Below, piece by piece: positions 25,866 through 33,119 of a stretch of DNA of 64,000 nucleotides. A model generated the notes under the pieces. That model had not been told where the DNA came from, did not search any database, and saw nothing but the letters and a program-made list of their open reading frames with translations. The position numbers and the translations under genes are program-made. Position 1 is the first letter of the stretch. Every line of letters starts with the position of its first letter. The DNA is from Micromonospora tulbaghiae (GTDB lineage: Bacteria; Actinomycetota; Actinomycetes; Mycobacteriales; Micromonosporaceae): positions 308,495 through 372,494 of the forward strand of contig NZ_FMCQ01000003.1 in NCBI RefSeq assembly GCF_900091605.1, in the 5' to 3' direction.

Positions 25866-25889
25866 GCGTGCGGTTCGTCAATCTACGGT
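25861..25889 (+). promoter_or_regulatory. Promoter of the Clp_N-domain gene (leaderless)
   Basis: TTGACG (25861-25866), a 17-nt spacer and TACGGT (25884-25889), then 6 nt to ATG 25896. This is the clearest sigma-70 promoter in the window and gives a leaderless mRNA. Confidence 0.7.
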
Positions 25890-25893
25890 TGAC
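25877..25893. promoter_or_regulatory. Palindromic operator site 2 (GTCAATC-N3-GGTTGAC)
   Basis: It matches site 1 with one mismatch in the arms and lies 28 bp downstream, covering the -10 of the Clp_N promoter. Binding at both sites would block RNA polymerase. Confidence 0.55.
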
Positions 25894-25895
25894 GC

Positions 25896-26633
25896 ATGGA
25901 GGAGAACGAACCGCTCAAGATGACCCACCCCGTACGCCTGGACGACCTCATCGAAGGCATCAAGAAGACGCGCACCGGCGCGCTCGACCAGCTGGCCGAC
26001 GCGGTCCTCGTGGCCGATCACCTGGGCGACGTCGCGGACCACCTGATCGGGCACTTCGTCGACCAGGCGCGCCGCTCCGGCGCCTCGTGGACGGAGATCG
26101 GCCGCAGCATGGGCGTGAGCAAGCAGGCCGCCCAGAAGCGTTCCGTCGCCAAGGTGGAGACCGCCGCCGCGCTCGACCCGGACTCCGGGTTCGGCCGGTT
26201 CACCCCGCGCGCCCGCAACGTGGTGCTGGCCTCGCAGGAGGAGGCCCGGAGCGCGGGCAACGCCGAGATCGCCCCGGGGCACCTCGCGCTCGGGCTGCTC
26301 GCCGAGCCAGAAGGGTTGGCCGCCGCGGCGATCGTGGCCCGGGGCGTACCGCTGGAACGGCTGCGGGAGGTCGTCACCGCGACGCTGCCGGCGAAGGCCG
26401 ACCAGGTGCCGGACCTGATCCCCTACGGCGCGCGGGTCAAGAAGGTGCTGGAGCTGACCTACCGGGAGGCGCTGCGGATGGGACACAACTACATCGGTAC
26501 GGAGCACATCCTGCTCGCCCTGCTGGAGGAGGAGGGCGGTGACGGTGTGCTGAGCGGCCTCGGGCTGCAGAAGGACGAGCTGGAGTCGGCGTTCGAGGCG
26601 GCGCTCGCCGAGATCACCCGGAAAGGGGCCTGA
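25896..26633 (+). CDS. Clp N-terminal-domain regulator with N-terminal helix-turn-helix-like region
   Basis: 245 residues. Residues about 10-90 contain SWTEIGRSMGVSKQAAQKRS, a likely helix-turn-helix. Residues about 100-240 hold two Clp_N repeats (FTPRARNVVLASQEEARSAG and ARVKKVLELTYREALRMGHNYIGTEHILLALL). No AAA+ module follows, so it is not a chaperone. Proteins of this layout in actinomycetes are thought to be regulators that use the Clp_N fold to sense a substrate or partner. Two matching palindromes overlap its own promoter, which suggests autoregulation. A bidirectional hairpin follows. Confidence 0.82.
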   Translation: MEENEPLKMTHPVRLDDLIEGIKKTRTGALDQLADAVLVADHLGDVADHLIGHFVDQARRSGASWTEIGRSMGVSKQAAQKRSVAKVETAAALDPDSGFGRFTPRARNVVLASQEEARSAGNAEIAPGHLALGLLAEPEGLAAAAIVARGVPLERLREVVTATLPAKADQVPDLIPYGARVKKVLELTYREALRMGHNYIGTEHILLALLEEEGGDGVLSGLGLQKDELESAFEAALAEITRKGA

Positions 26634-26640
26634 CACCACG

Positions 26641-26671
26641 CCGGGCACGCGTCACGGGGGCGCGTGCCCGG
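26641..26671. terminator. Bidirectional terminator
   Basis: A perfect 11-bp stem (26641-26651 with 26661-26671) lies between the convergent Clp_N and 172-residue protein genes. Confidence 0.7.
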
Positions 26672-26682
26672 TGCGCGGGTTG

Positions 26683-27201
26683 TCAGTCGGCGACGGGGAA
26701 GCCGTACCGGGCGGCGTGCTCCGGGTCGGCGGGGTCCACCTGGCGGATGCCGGCGTCGGCGAGGCGCTTGTTCACCTCGTCGAGGTGCTCCCGGACCAGC
26801 CGGGCCTCCTCCTCCGTGACCCGGCCGCGGTGCGGGCGGCCGGCGTGCTCGATGGTGCCGTAGTCGATCTTCTCGGTGGCGCGCCGGGCCTTGGGCGGCT
26901 TGACCCGCTCGGCGGTACGCAGCAGTTGCGCCATCGGCACGTCGGTCGCCATCGCGTCGAACTCGCTGGCGGTCAGCACCACCCGGCGCGGCTCGCCGTG
27001 GCCGTGCCGGTCGTGGATCTCCACCACCGCGACGTCGAGCGCCGCGTCGTCGATGCTCTCCACGTCGACCGGGGTGGCATCCAGCTGCACGGGCCCGGCG
27101 ACCAGATCCGGGTGCTCCAGGACGACGACCTTGACCACCTCGTCGTCGGGACTGAGCACCTGACCGGTGAAGTCGGAGACGTGGATCGTCTTCTTGCCCA
27201 T
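26683..27201 (-). CDS. Conserved hypothetical protein (172 residues)
   Basis: Not recognised. The N-terminus MGKKTIHVSDFTGQV and the following KVVVLEHPDL / VVEIHD / RRVVLTASEFDAM segments suggest a beta-rich domain. A basic stretch (RVKPPKARRATEK) follows, then a C-terminal helical region VTEEEARLVREHLDEVNKRL ending in ARYGFPVAD. There is no signal peptide or membrane helix. The ATG at 27201 has AGGAGAAG upstream; in-frame sequence before it is not protein-like. The basic middle hints at nucleic-acid binding, which is speculative. Confidence 0.7.
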   Translation of the reverse strand: MGKKTIHVSDFTGQVLSPDDEVVKVVVLEHPDLVAGPVQLDATPVDVESIDDAALDVAVVEIHDRHGHGEPRRVVLTASEFDAMATDVPMAQLLRTAERVKPPKARRATEKIDYGTIEHAGRPHRGRVTEEEARLVREHLDEVNKRLADAGIRQVDPADPEHAARYGFPVAD

Positions 27202-27309
27202 GCGCGGAGCTTCTCCTGTCGTAGGCCGGAAATCGGACCACAAGACGCTACCGCACAGGTGTGCGAAGGCCGGTACGCCCGCCCGGCCGGTGTGTCGCCG
27301 CCCGCGTTC

Positions 27310-27495
27310 CTAGAGGGGGGAGAGGCCACGCCAGGCGGCGGTGCCGGCCGGTTGCGCGTTCAGTTCGGCCCAGGAGAGCCCTCGGTCGCGCGCCTCGCGG
27401 TAGGCCGGCTGCGCCGGGAACCGCCCGGCGTCCGCGGCGGCCCGCCAGCCGCGCTCCGTATCCTGCTGGAATCGGTCATTCGGTTCGTGAGGCAT
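27310..27495 (-). CDS. Small conserved-looking protein (61 residues)
   Basis: A short soluble protein, MPHEPNDRFQQDTERGW at the start and AWRGLSPL at the end, rich in Arg, Ala and aromatic residues, with no membrane helix or cysteine. Codon use (third-position GC) is that of a real gene, and no better frame exists in this interval. A GTG two codons upstream (27501) is an alternative. Function unknown. The 230 bp between this gene and the next are without a gene that I can support. Confidence 0.5.
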   Translation of the reverse strand: MPHEPNDRFQQDTERGWRAAADAGRFPAQPAYREARDRGLSWAELNAQPAGTAAWRGLSPL

Positions 27496-27712
27496 GACCA
27501 CTACCGTCCCAGAGAAACTTGTCCATGTATGGAAATGAATGTGACGCAGGGGCGATGCCTTCGGTTCCGCGAAGCGCCGGAATTCCTGCGGCCGGTGGCG
27601 GGACCAGGAATCGGCGTCCGTCGCTGGCGTGCCGACCCTCTACCCGTCTGCGGCGCGTCTCAACCGCGCCGCGATCGGCGAATTCCGCGGGCACGGGCGC
27701 GGCGTACCGGCG

Positions 27713-27718
27713 TACCAT
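27713..27718 (+). promoter_or_regulatory. -10 element (TACCAT) of the GNAT gene
   Basis: It ends 6 nt before GTG 27725 and predicts a leaderless mRNA. It argues against the longer frame opening at 27629, whose extra 32 codons look non-coding. Confidence 0.5.
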
Positions 27719-27724
27719 GATCAC

Positions 27725-28390
27725 GTGCTCGACCGGCGGGTCTTCCTTCATCTGGCGACCTGGTTGGGACAGTGGCCGGCGGGCCCCGGGCTGCACGTGG
27801 TCCGGTCGTACCGCCGCGCCCGTCCGGCCTGGGACGGGCGGCTGCGCCCGGCCGTCGCGGTGACGGCGGACGGCAGCACCGTCCTCTCGGTGGCCGCCGC
27901 CCGGGTGGAGGCGGTACGGGCGCTGGTGCGGGACCGGCCGCTCGGCGACTGGCTGCCCGCCCTGCCGGGCACGGTCGGCGCGTCGGAGTTCATCGCGCAC
28001 ACCTCGGTCTTCCGCTGGTCCACCGACCCGGCGCCGTTGCCCCAGGTGGGGGAGTGGGTGCCGCCCACGCTGCCCGGGCTGCCGCCGTGGCTGCGGCTGT
28101 TCGACCGGGAGGTGCTCGTGGTCCGGGGTGCCGACGGCGCGTACCGGGCCGGCGTGGGGATCAAGCGGCACGACGCGTACGGGCACGAGCTGGCGGTGGG
28201 CACGGTGCCGACGGCGCGCGGGCGTGGCCTGGCCCGGCGGCTGGTCGCGCAGGCGGCCCGCCGGGTGCTGGACGAGGGGGCGATCCCCACCTACCTGCAC
28301 GACCCCGGCAACGCCGCGTCAGCGCGGGTGGCCGAGGCGGCCGGATTCCCGGATCGGGGCTTCACCGGGTTCGGTGTGTTCCCCCGCTGA
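27725..28390 (+). CDS. GNAT-family N-acetyltransferase
   Basis: 221 residues. The C-terminal half carries the acetyl-CoA-binding motif of GNAT proteins, GTVPTARGRGLARRLVAQAA (motif A, R/Q-x-x-G-x-G/A), followed by HDPGNAASARVAEAAGFPDRG, the usual motif B ending in GF. The N-terminal half (WLGQWPAGPGLHVVRSYRRA) is less typical. The acceptor amine is unknown. The start at GTG 27725 follows a -10 by 6 nt. A 15-bp perfect hairpin (28414-28449) ends the gene. Confidence 0.8.
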   Translation: MLDRRVFLHLATWLGQWPAGPGLHVVRSYRRARPAWDGRLRPAVAVTADGSTVLSVAAARVEAVRALVRDRPLGDWLPALPGTVGASEFIAHTSVFRWSTDPAPLPQVGEWVPPTLPGLPPWLRLFDREVLVVRGADGAYRAGVGIKRHDAYGHELAVGTVPTARGRGLARRLVAQAARRVLDEGAIPTYLHDPGNAASARVAEAAGFPDRGFTGFGVFPR

Positions 28391-28413
28391 CCGGGCTGGG
28401 ATTCCGGCGTGGC

Positions 28414-28449
28414 GCGGACCGTGGATCCCGGACCGGATCCACGGTCCGC
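28414..28449 (+). terminator. Terminator after the GNAT gene
   Basis: A perfect 15-bp stem (28414-28428 with 28435-28449) closes a 6-nt loop. No T tract. The following 120 bp to the TetR stop contain nothing else I can support. Confidence 0.75.
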
Positions 28450-28573
28450 AGCTCTCCTCCCAGGCCCCGACATCGGTAACGCTATGTGTTAGTCCCGGTG
28501 GTGAACAAGGGGTGGGTCGCTGTCCGGTTATGGACTCTCACCTGCGGAATCGCTGGGCCGTGCGCCTTCGGAG

Positions 28574-29275
28574 TCAGTGACGCAGTGTGTGGATCAGGGC
28601 GAGCGCCTGTCGGGTGACCGGCCGCAGCACGCGTAGCCGGGACAGTCCCACCAGCCGGTCCACGAGCGGCACCACGCCGTCGATGAGCTGCCGGGTCTTG
28701 ACCTGGCCCTCCGAGCGGTCGTGCACCCAGTAGAGCACCACACCCATGTAGCCGAGCCAGAGCAGCTCGGGCAGAGCCTCGCGCAGCTCGTCGTCGAGCT
28801 TGACGGCGGAGCCGGTCAGCGCCTCGCGGAACAACGCTATCGACATGTCCCGGGGCGCCGACGACTCGGCGGAGAACGGGCTGAGCGGCGAGGTCGGCTC
28901 GGCCGCCGTCTTGAAGAAGGCGCCCGCGAACGCGTGGTACGGGCTCAGTACGTCGATGCCCGCGTGCAGCACTCCGGCCAGTCGCCGGCCGAAGTCCCGC
29001 TCCCGGGCGAGTGCCGGCGCGGCCGCCTCCCGGTGCTCGCGCTGGGTGCCCGCGTAGAACTCCTGGACCAGGTGCTCCTTGGAGCCGAAGTAGTAGTAGG
29101 CGTTGCCCACCGCCACGCCCGCCTCCTGGGCGACCGCACGCATCGTCGTCCGCGCGTATCCGCGCTCGCGGAACAGCCGCATCGCGGTGTCCAGGATCAG
29201 TTGGCGGGTCTGCTCACCCCGGGCCGTCGACCCCTGCCCACCCGCAGCGGTCGTCGGCGCACTCTGCTCGGTCAT
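28574..29275 (-). CDS. TetR-family transcriptional regulator
   Basis: 233 residues. The N-terminal helix-turn-helix is clear: TRQLILDTAMRLFRERGYA, then TTMRAVAQEAGVAVGNAYYYF and SKEHLVQEF. The rest is the helical ligand-binding domain. It is the last gene of an operon starting at 30130 and its start lies 62 nt inside the DCC-family gene. A paired palindrome upstream of the operon (30146-30202) is the probable binding site, giving autoregulation. The start at ATG 29275 was preferred to an in-frame GTG at 29284. Confidence 0.9.
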   Translation of the reverse strand: MTEQSAPTTAAGGQGSTARGEQTRQLILDTAMRLFRERGYARTTMRAVAQEAGVAVGNAYYYFGSKEHLVQEFYAGTQREHREAAAPALARERDFGRRLAGVLHAGIDVLSPYHAFAGAFFKTAAEPTSPLSPFSAESSAPRDMSIALFREALTGSAVKLDDELREALPELLWLGYMGVVLYWVHDRSEGQVKTRQLIDGVVPLVDRLVGLSRLRVLRPVTRQALALIHTLRH

Positions 29276-29696
29276 CGTCGTCACCGTATCCCGGTTCCCG
29301 GATCCGCTCGCGGACCGCGGAGGCCGCCGCCACCACCCGCCGGGCCAGCGGCAGCAGGTGTGGACGGGCCAGCCGCTCGGCCGTACCGCGATGCTCGGCG
29401 AGCGCCCAGAGACAGGCGAACCAGGCGCCGTCGCCGCGGTAGACCGCGCCGGTGTCGGCCACCACCGTCAGGTCGCGCAGCGTGGCGTCGTGATCCAGCC
29501 CGGGGAAGCGCCGCCGGGCCTCGGCGGACCCGGCCGGCACGAACTCCAGCGGTACGAGCTGGGCGCGCGAGGCGAGCCACCGCCGGGCGGCCCGGCACAT
29601 CGGGCAGTCCGCGTCGAACAGGACGGTGAACCCGCGGATCCCACCGGCCCCGTGCCCGGTGGGATCCTGCTGGTGCCCGCCCGCGGCGGACGTCAC
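29214..29696 (-). CDS. DCC-family thiol-disulfide oxidoreductase (DUF393)
   Basis: 160 residues. The DxxCxxC signature is present as VLFDADCPMCRAARRW, with the family's later region RDLTVVADTGAVYRGDGAWF. DCC proteins are thioredoxin-like and presumed redox-active; no substrate is known. The GTG at 29696 overlaps the TGA of the upstream membrane protein (GTGA, 29693-29696), and its own 3' end overlaps the TetR gene by 62 nt. The tail beyond about residue 125 is mostly charged and may exist because of this overlap. Confidence 0.85.
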   Translation of the reverse strand: MTSAAGGHQQDPTGHGAGGIRGFTVLFDADCPMCRAARRWLASRAQLVPLEFVPAGSAEARRRFPGLDHDATLRDLTVVADTGAVYRGDGAWFACLWALAEHRGTAERLARPHLLPLARRVVAAASAVRERIREPGYGDDDDRAECADDRCGWAGVDGPG

Positions 29697-30130
29697 CGGG
29701 CCGGCGGGTTCGGGCCCGCCGCCGGTACGGGCCCACCTTGCGGCGGGAGCATTCGGACCGGCGGCAGCGGCGGGTGGGTGGCCTGCTGGCGCAGGCGGCC
29801 ACGGCGGTATCGGCCGAGCGCGAAGACGTTGAAGAAGTGCAGCGCGCCGAGCACCAGCAGGACGAATCCCACCTTCATGGAGAGCTGCTCCAGCGCCTGG
29901 CTGGTGTCGCCGACCGGATCGGACTCCTTCATCGCCACCGTGACGTAGCCGAGGTTGAGCAGGTAGAAGCCGACCACCAGCAGACTGTTCACCGCCCCGG
30001 CCAGCCGGCTGTCGGCGAACACGTCCTCCAGGAACACCAGCCCGTTGCGGGACAGTGCCCGCGCCACCCAGATGGTCAGACCGATGCTGACCGCGAGGTA
30101 GGCCAGGTACATCCAGACCTTCACGTCCAT
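29693..30130 (-). CDS. Small membrane protein, first gene of the TetR operon
   Basis: 145 residues with three hydrophobic segments (about 5-25, 45-68 and 85-108), the conserved-looking NSLLVVGFYLLNLGYV and KVGFVLLVLGALHFFNVFALGR, and a Pro-rich cytoplasmic tail. The family is known from actinomycetes but has no function. It is coupled by a 4-nt overlap to the DCC gene, which hints at a redox-related membrane complex. Transcription starts between its ATG and 30249, where the palindromic operators lie. Confidence 0.78.
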   Translation of the reverse strand: MDVKVWMYLAYLAVSIGLTIWVARALSRNGLVFLEDVFADSRLAGAVNSLLVVGFYLLNLGYVTVAMKESDPVGDTSQALEQLSMKVGFVLLVLGALHFFNVFALGRYRRGRLRQQATHPPLPPVRMLPPQGGPVPAAGPNPPAR

Positions 30131-30141
30131 CCCCGTCGCCT

Positions 30142-30206
30142 CTCTTGAACGTGTTCAAATTCCGGACGTCCTGAGCGTACGACAGAATTTGAACGTGTTC
30201 AAGAGA
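30142..30206. repeat. Paired palindromic operator (TTGAAC-GT-GTTCAA twice, inverted flanks)
   Basis: Sites at 30146-30159 and 30189-30202 are each a 14-bp palindrome. Their flanks are also inverted relative to each other (CTCTC before the first, GAGAG after the second; AATTC and GAATT inside), making a large inverted repeat with about 20 nt between arms. It lies upstream of the operon that ends in the TetR gene and is the obvious TetR operator. It also follows the GH3 stop and may fold as a terminator for that gene. Confidence 0.75.
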
Positions 30207-30249
30207 GTGGCCCGCCGTCCGGAGACGGCGGGCCGGGTGGGGACGTGGG

Positions 30250-31704
30250 TCAGGCGGTCAGGCCGAGCACCTCGGCGGCGGCCCGGCCGTTGGCGTGGCT
30301 GGCGCCGTGGGTGGCGACGAAGGCGCGCGCGCCCGCCGGCCGCCAGGCGCCCGGCCAGCCCATCTCGACCACGACGACGCGGTGCGTGGCGGCCAGCGCC
30401 TCGACCAGCTCGCGCGCGCCGGGCAGCCGGTGCAGATGCCGTCCGACCAGCACGACCGCCCGGTCCCCGGCGAGCCGCCGCAACTGCTCCGGGTCGGTCT
30501 CGCCCGCCACGGCACGCGCCTGCTCGACGCCGGCGGCCAGGTGCGGGCCGAGCCCCCAGGGCACCCGCCCCTCGGCGATGGTGGAGGTGGCGTGCACCTG
30601 CACCACCAGGGGCGCGGTGTCGCGGGTGAGGTCGCCCTCGACGCGTACCGCCCGCAGCGCGGCGGCGTAGCCGAGTCCGTCGACGGCGGGCGGCGGGGCG
30701 TCGGCCGCGCCGGTGGCTGCGGCGAGCGTGGCGGTTCGGCCGGCGGCCTCCTCGACGCGGGCACGCGCCAAGCGGCCGTCGGCGATCGCCGCGACGACCT
30801 CGGCGGCGACCGACTCGACCAGCCCGGCGTCGACCCGGGCGCCGATGCAGAGCAGGTCCGCGCCGGCGGCCAGGGCCCGGACCGCGCCCGGACCGACCCC
30901 GCCGGCGGCGAGCACCGCCCCCTTCATCTCCAGCGCGTCGGTGATGATCGCGCCGGTGAAGCCGTACTCGACGCGCAGCAGGTCGTGCAGGACCGCGCGG
31001 CTGAACGTGGCCGGGCCGTCGGCGGTCAGCGCCGGCACCCGGATGTGCGCGGTCATCACCGCGCGGACGCCCGCGTCGACCACGGCGGCGAACGGTGGCA
31101 GGTCGCGTTCCCGCAGGACGGCCGGTGGCACGTCGACGGTGGGCAGTTCGTGGTGGGAATCGGCGACTGTGGCGCCGTGCCCGGGGAAGTGCTTGGCGCA
31201 GGCGGCCACGCCGGTCGACTGGAGGCCGGCGACGGCGGCGGCCGAGTGGACGGCGACCCGCTTCGGGTCCGCCCCGAACGAGCGGGTGCCGATCACCGGG
31301 TTCTCGTCGGCGGTGTTCACGTCGACAGTGGGCGCCAGGTCGACTGTGATGCCGAGCGCGGCCAGTTCCGCGCCGATCGCCGCGTACACCTGGCGGGTGA
31401 GGTCGGGGTCGTCCACCGCGCCGAGCGCGGCGTTGCCGGGGTACGGGCTGCCGGTGGCGTGCGCCAGCCGGGTGACGTCGCCGCCCTCCTCGTCGATCGC
31501 GACGATCACGTCGGGGCGGCCGGCGCGCAGCGCCGCGGTGGACGCCGCCACCTGGGCCGGGTCGTGGATGTTGGTGCCGAACAGGGTGTGCCCGGCGAGC
31601 CCGTCGGCGAGCAGGTCGACCGCCCAGTCCGGCGGGACCGGTCCCGGGTACGCGGCCAGCAGCGTGCCCAGCGCGAGCCGGCGCAGTCCTGGATCCAGAC
31701 CCAC
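30250..31704 (-). CDS. Glycoside hydrolase family 3 (beta-N-acetylhexosaminidase type)
   Basis: 484 residues. The NagZ-type loop KHFPGHG is at 171-177 with ADSHHELP at 181-188 (the Asp-His acid/base dyad), and the nucleophile Asp is in IITDALEMKG (D256). IDEEGGDVTRL near 70-80 is the substrate-side motif. This supports cleavage of beta-N-acetylglucosaminides, as in muropeptide recycling or chitin-derived sugars. A second domain (about 330-484) follows, as in two-domain GH3 enzymes. There is no signal peptide, so it is cytoplasmic. The GTG at 31704 has AAGGGGA upstream. The divergent ROK regulator probably controls it. Confidence 0.9.
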   Translation of the reverse strand: MGLDPGLRRLALGTLLAAYPGPVPPDWAVDLLADGLAGHTLFGTNIHDPAQVAASTAALRAGRPDVIVAIDEEGGDVTRLAHATGSPYPGNAALGAVDDPDLTRQVYAAIGAELAALGITVDLAPTVDVNTADENPVIGTRSFGADPKRVAVHSAAAVAGLQSTGVAACAKHFPGHGATVADSHHELPTVDVPPAVLRERDLPPFAAVVDAGVRAVMTAHIRVPALTADGPATFSRAVLHDLLRVEYGFTGAIITDALEMKGAVLAAGGVGPGAVRALAAGADLLCIGARVDAGLVESVAAEVVAAIADGRLARARVEEAAGRTATLAAATGAADAPPPAVDGLGYAAALRAVRVEGDLTRDTAPLVVQVHATSTIAEGRVPWGLGPHLAAGVEQARAVAGETDPEQLRRLAGDRAVVLVGRHLHRLPGARELVEALAATHRVVVVEMGWPGAWRPAGARAFVATHGASHANGRAAAEVLGLTA

Positions 31705-31796
31705 GAGTATCCCCTTTCCCTGCCGGGTCGTCCGACCTCTGCGGATGGGGGTGGCCGATACGCTAACGGGCACCCCTCGGCAGGCGTTTTGTGGTT

Positions 31797-31809
31797 AGAA
31801 AACTTTACT
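31797..31809. promoter_or_regulatory. Candidate ROK operator (AGAAAACTTTACT)
   Basis: A 13-bp near-palindrome (5 of 6 arm pairs) in the short AT-rich gap before the ROK gene, resembling the AGTAAA-type sites bound by ROK repressors. It lies 20 nt before ATG 31829 and within reach of the GH3 promoter. Confidence 0.5.
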
Positions 31810-31828
31810 GAAAATTGAGGACGACGGC

Positions 31829-33034
31829 ATGAGTGCGACCCGGCTGCCCGGCACCCCCCGACTCCTGCGGGCGCTCAACGATCGTGCGGCGCTGGAGCTG
31901 CTGCTCGAACGCGGCCCGCTGACCCGGGCCCGGATCGGTGAGCTGACCGGGCTGTCCAAGGTCACCGCGTCCCAGCTCGTCGAGCGGCTGGAGGAGCGCG
32001 GCCTGGTCGCCCGGGTCGGCGAGCAGGCCGGCGGGCGGGGCCCGAACGCCCAGCTCTACGCCGTCCGGCCGGGCAGCGCGTACGTGGTGGGCGTGGAGGT
32101 GGGGGCGGAGCGGGTGGTGGCGGCCTGCGCCGACATCACCGGCACCGTGGCCGGCCGGGTCGAGCAGTCCACGAAGGACACCGACGACCCGGTCGGCGTG
32201 GTGCACAACGCCGTGGTCCAGGCGGCCAGCAGCGCCGGGGCGGAGCTGTCCGCCGTCCGGCGGGTCGTGCTCGGCACCCCGGGCCTGGTCGACCCGCAGA
32301 CCGGCGACATCACGTTCGCGTTCAACCTGCCGCGCTGGCACAGCGGCCTGCTCGCCGCGCTGCGCGAGGACCTGGACACGCCGGTCGTGTTCGAGAACGA
32401 CGTGAACCTCGCAGCGGTGGCCGAGGCGCAGTCCGGCGCGGCCCGTGGCACCGCCGACTTCGTGCTGGTCTGGGTGGACGCGGGCGTCGGCCTGGCGATC
32501 ATGCTGGGCGGCCGGCTGCACCACGGCAGCAGCGGCGCGGCGGGGGAGATCGGCTACCTGCCGGTGCCTGGCGCGCCCATCCCGCGCGACGTGTCCAAGC
32601 GGGCCAAGCCGGCGTTCCAGCAGCTCGTCGGCGCCGACGCGGTGCGCGCGGTGGCCGCCGAGCACGGTTTCGCCAGCCCCGAGGCGGCCGAGCAGGGCGT
32701 TGCGGCGGCCCGGGCGGCCGAGGTGGTCCGTGCGGCCATCGCCGCCGGCACCGCCGGTGGCCCGATGCTCGACGAGCTGGCCCGGCGGCTGGCGCTGGGT
32801 GTGGCGAGCACCTGCGTCGTGCTGGACCCGCCACTCGTGGTGCTCGCCGGCGCTGTCGGTCAGGCGGGCGGGGCGGCGCTGGCCGAGCGGGTGCAGCACG
32901 AGGTCGCCGCGATCACGCTCGTGCGGCCCCGGGTGGTGACCACCGGGCTGACCGAGGAGCCGATCCTGCGCGGCGCGCTGCGTACCGCGCTGGACGCGGT
33001 ACGCGACGAGGTGTTCGGTTCGACGGTCGGCTGA
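31829..33034 (+). CDS. ROK-family transcriptional repressor
   Basis: 401 residues. An N-terminal winged helix-turn-helix (RARIGELTGLSKVTASQLVERL) precedes a ROK sugar-binding/kinase-like domain with VVLGTPGLVDPQTG, FENDVNLAAVAEA and GVGLAIMLGGRLHHGSSGAAGEIGY. The zinc-binding CxCGxxGC motif of NagC/Mlc-type ROK proteins is missing: after GEIGYLPVPGA there are no clustered cysteines. The gene is divergent from the GH3 glycosidase, which suggests response to an amino sugar released by that enzyme. Confidence 0.88.
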   Translation: MSATRLPGTPRLLRALNDRAALELLLERGPLTRARIGELTGLSKVTASQLVERLEERGLVARVGEQAGGRGPNAQLYAVRPGSAYVVGVEVGAERVVAACADITGTVAGRVEQSTKDTDDPVGVVHNAVVQAASSAGAELSAVRRVVLGTPGLVDPQTGDITFAFNLPRWHSGLLAALREDLDTPVVFENDVNLAAVAEAQSGAARGTADFVLVWVDAGVGLAIMLGGRLHHGSSGAAGEIGYLPVPGAPIPRDVSKRAKPAFQQLVGADAVRAVAAEHGFASPEAAEQGVAAARAAEVVRAAIAAGTAGGPMLDELARRLALGVASTCVVLDPPLVVLAGAVGQAGGAALAERVQHEVAAITLVRPRVVTTGLTEEPILRGALRTALDAVRDEVFGSTVG

Positions 33035-33045
33035 CCACGTCGTGC

Positions 33046-33089
33046 ACCCTGACGCCATGTGAAGGAATCCTTCATCATGGCGTCAGGGT
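33046..33089. terminator. Long nested hairpin between ROK and ABC permease genes
   Basis: Outer arms ACCCTGACGCCATG (33046-33059) and CATGGCGTCAGGGT (33076-33089) are perfectly complementary, and an inner TGAAGGA/TCCTTCA pair extends the stem almost to the tip. It separates two convergent genes and should stop transcription in both directions. Confidence 0.8.
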
Positions 33090-33119
33090 TTGCAAGGAGT
33101 TGCCGAGGCATGGCTCCCG

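Noticed and set aside
27629..27724. Longer start for the GNAT protein
   Set aside because: The 32 extra codons are not protein-like, and a -10 hexamer lies inside them 6 nt before GTG 27725.
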